Positions 63,899-64,000 of a stretch of 64,000 nucleotides of DNA are shown here, one piece after another. The translations under genes were made by a program, and so were the position numbers. Numbering within the stretch: position 1 is the stretch's first letter; each line of letters opens with the position of its first letter. Location of the stretch: positions 1 to 64,000 of the forward strand of contig JAJTHB010000002.1 of assembly GCA_021299465.1 (NCBI GenBank). Direction: 5' to 3'. This stretch comes from Rickettsiales bacterium (GTDB lineage: Bacteria; Pseudomonadota; Alphaproteobacteria; Rickettsiales; SXRF01). The notes under the pieces are model-generated. The model was not told the DNA's origin. It ran no database searches and saw only the letters and a program-made list of their open reading frames with translations.

Positions 63899-64000
63899 CT
63901 ACTCCATCTCCGCCGTGAGCACCCCAAATGTGAAGGGTAGCTCCAGATGCAGCGGGATGAGCTTGTCATCATTGCTGAAATAAATCGTAAGTGCGGGTTC
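63899..64000 (-). CDS. DUF3108-like protein, C-terminal fragment
   Basis: The frame is open from the window edge on the minus strand and ends at 63899. The 33 visible residues, EPALTIYFSNDDKLIPLHLE then LPFTFGVLTAEME, resemble the end of DUF3108-type envelope proteins, which finish in a short beta-strand pattern of this sort. It converges with the DUF4167 gene with 27 bp between. The call is tentative because most of the gene lies outside. Confidence 0.5.
   Translation of the reverse strand, partial: EPALTIYFSNDDKLIPLHLELPFTFGVLTAEME

Overview
The window looks like a chromosomal segment of an alphaproteobacterium. A DUF4167 protein, two DUF2336 proteins, a Caulobacter-type Tad/Cpa pilus cluster and the alphaproteobacterial gene run lysC-ptsP-ispG-hisS-prfA-prmC all point that way. 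The type IV secretion cluster carries a VirB4 homologue that has lost its nucleotide-binding motifs. That is a hallmark I know from the rvh system of Rickettsiales, so I suspect an early-branching Rickettsiales-like or other host-associated lineage. Base composition appears close to 50% GC, unlike typical obligate intracellular Rickettsia. This placement is inference.

Layout. 1-2414: tail of a ZorA-like motor protein, a ZorB/MotB-like stator protein and a proline-rich membrane protein, followed by tRNA-Thr. 2551-6380: a zinc island with a His-rich HExxH protein divergent from a Zur regulator across a Zur-box-like palindrome, then an ABC ATPase, an FtsX-type permease with a His-rich loop and a DUF3299 protein. 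6420-10634: housekeeping genes ygfZ, yqgE, aat, a glycerophosphodiesterase gene, aroQ, thiS and thiG. 10648-21976 (minus strand): virB2, virB4 (degenerate), virB6, virB8, virB9, virB10, virB11, virD4 and a 308-residue unknown. 22206-29917: a RidA-like gene, the scoAB CoA-transferase genes with a membrane-spermidine-synthase fusion, tandem DUF2336 genes, nadK and an orphan Zeta-type kinase. 30035-39992: cold-shock protein, typA and the tad/cpa operon (cpaB, C, D, E, F, tadB, tadC) leading into uvrB. 42025-45685: a frame-broken small gene, rnd, dispersed repeats, a 526-residue unknown and two perfect parS sites. 45686-64000: aspS, peptidoglycan enzymes, a nitrilase-family gene, ubiG, a TPR-methyltransferase, lysC, a vapBC module, ptsP, a rodZ-like gene, ispG, hisS, prfA, prmC, the DUF4167 gene and the end of a DUF3108-like gene.

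The most notable signals run across genes. Tandem 11-bp CTGTCAC-type repeats, resembling Pho boxes, sit about 70-105 bp upstream of virB2, virB4 and the otherwise unrecognised 526-residue gene, suggesting one regulon. Three enzyme genes (rnd, the nitrilase gene, ubiG) carry in-frame low-complexity palindromic insertions similar in kind to Rickettsia palindromic elements. Two parS sites 94 bp apart mark a probable centromere region. The ZorAB-like pair has no Zorya effector beside it but does have a proline-rich partner, so it may be a distinct ion-driven envelope machine.
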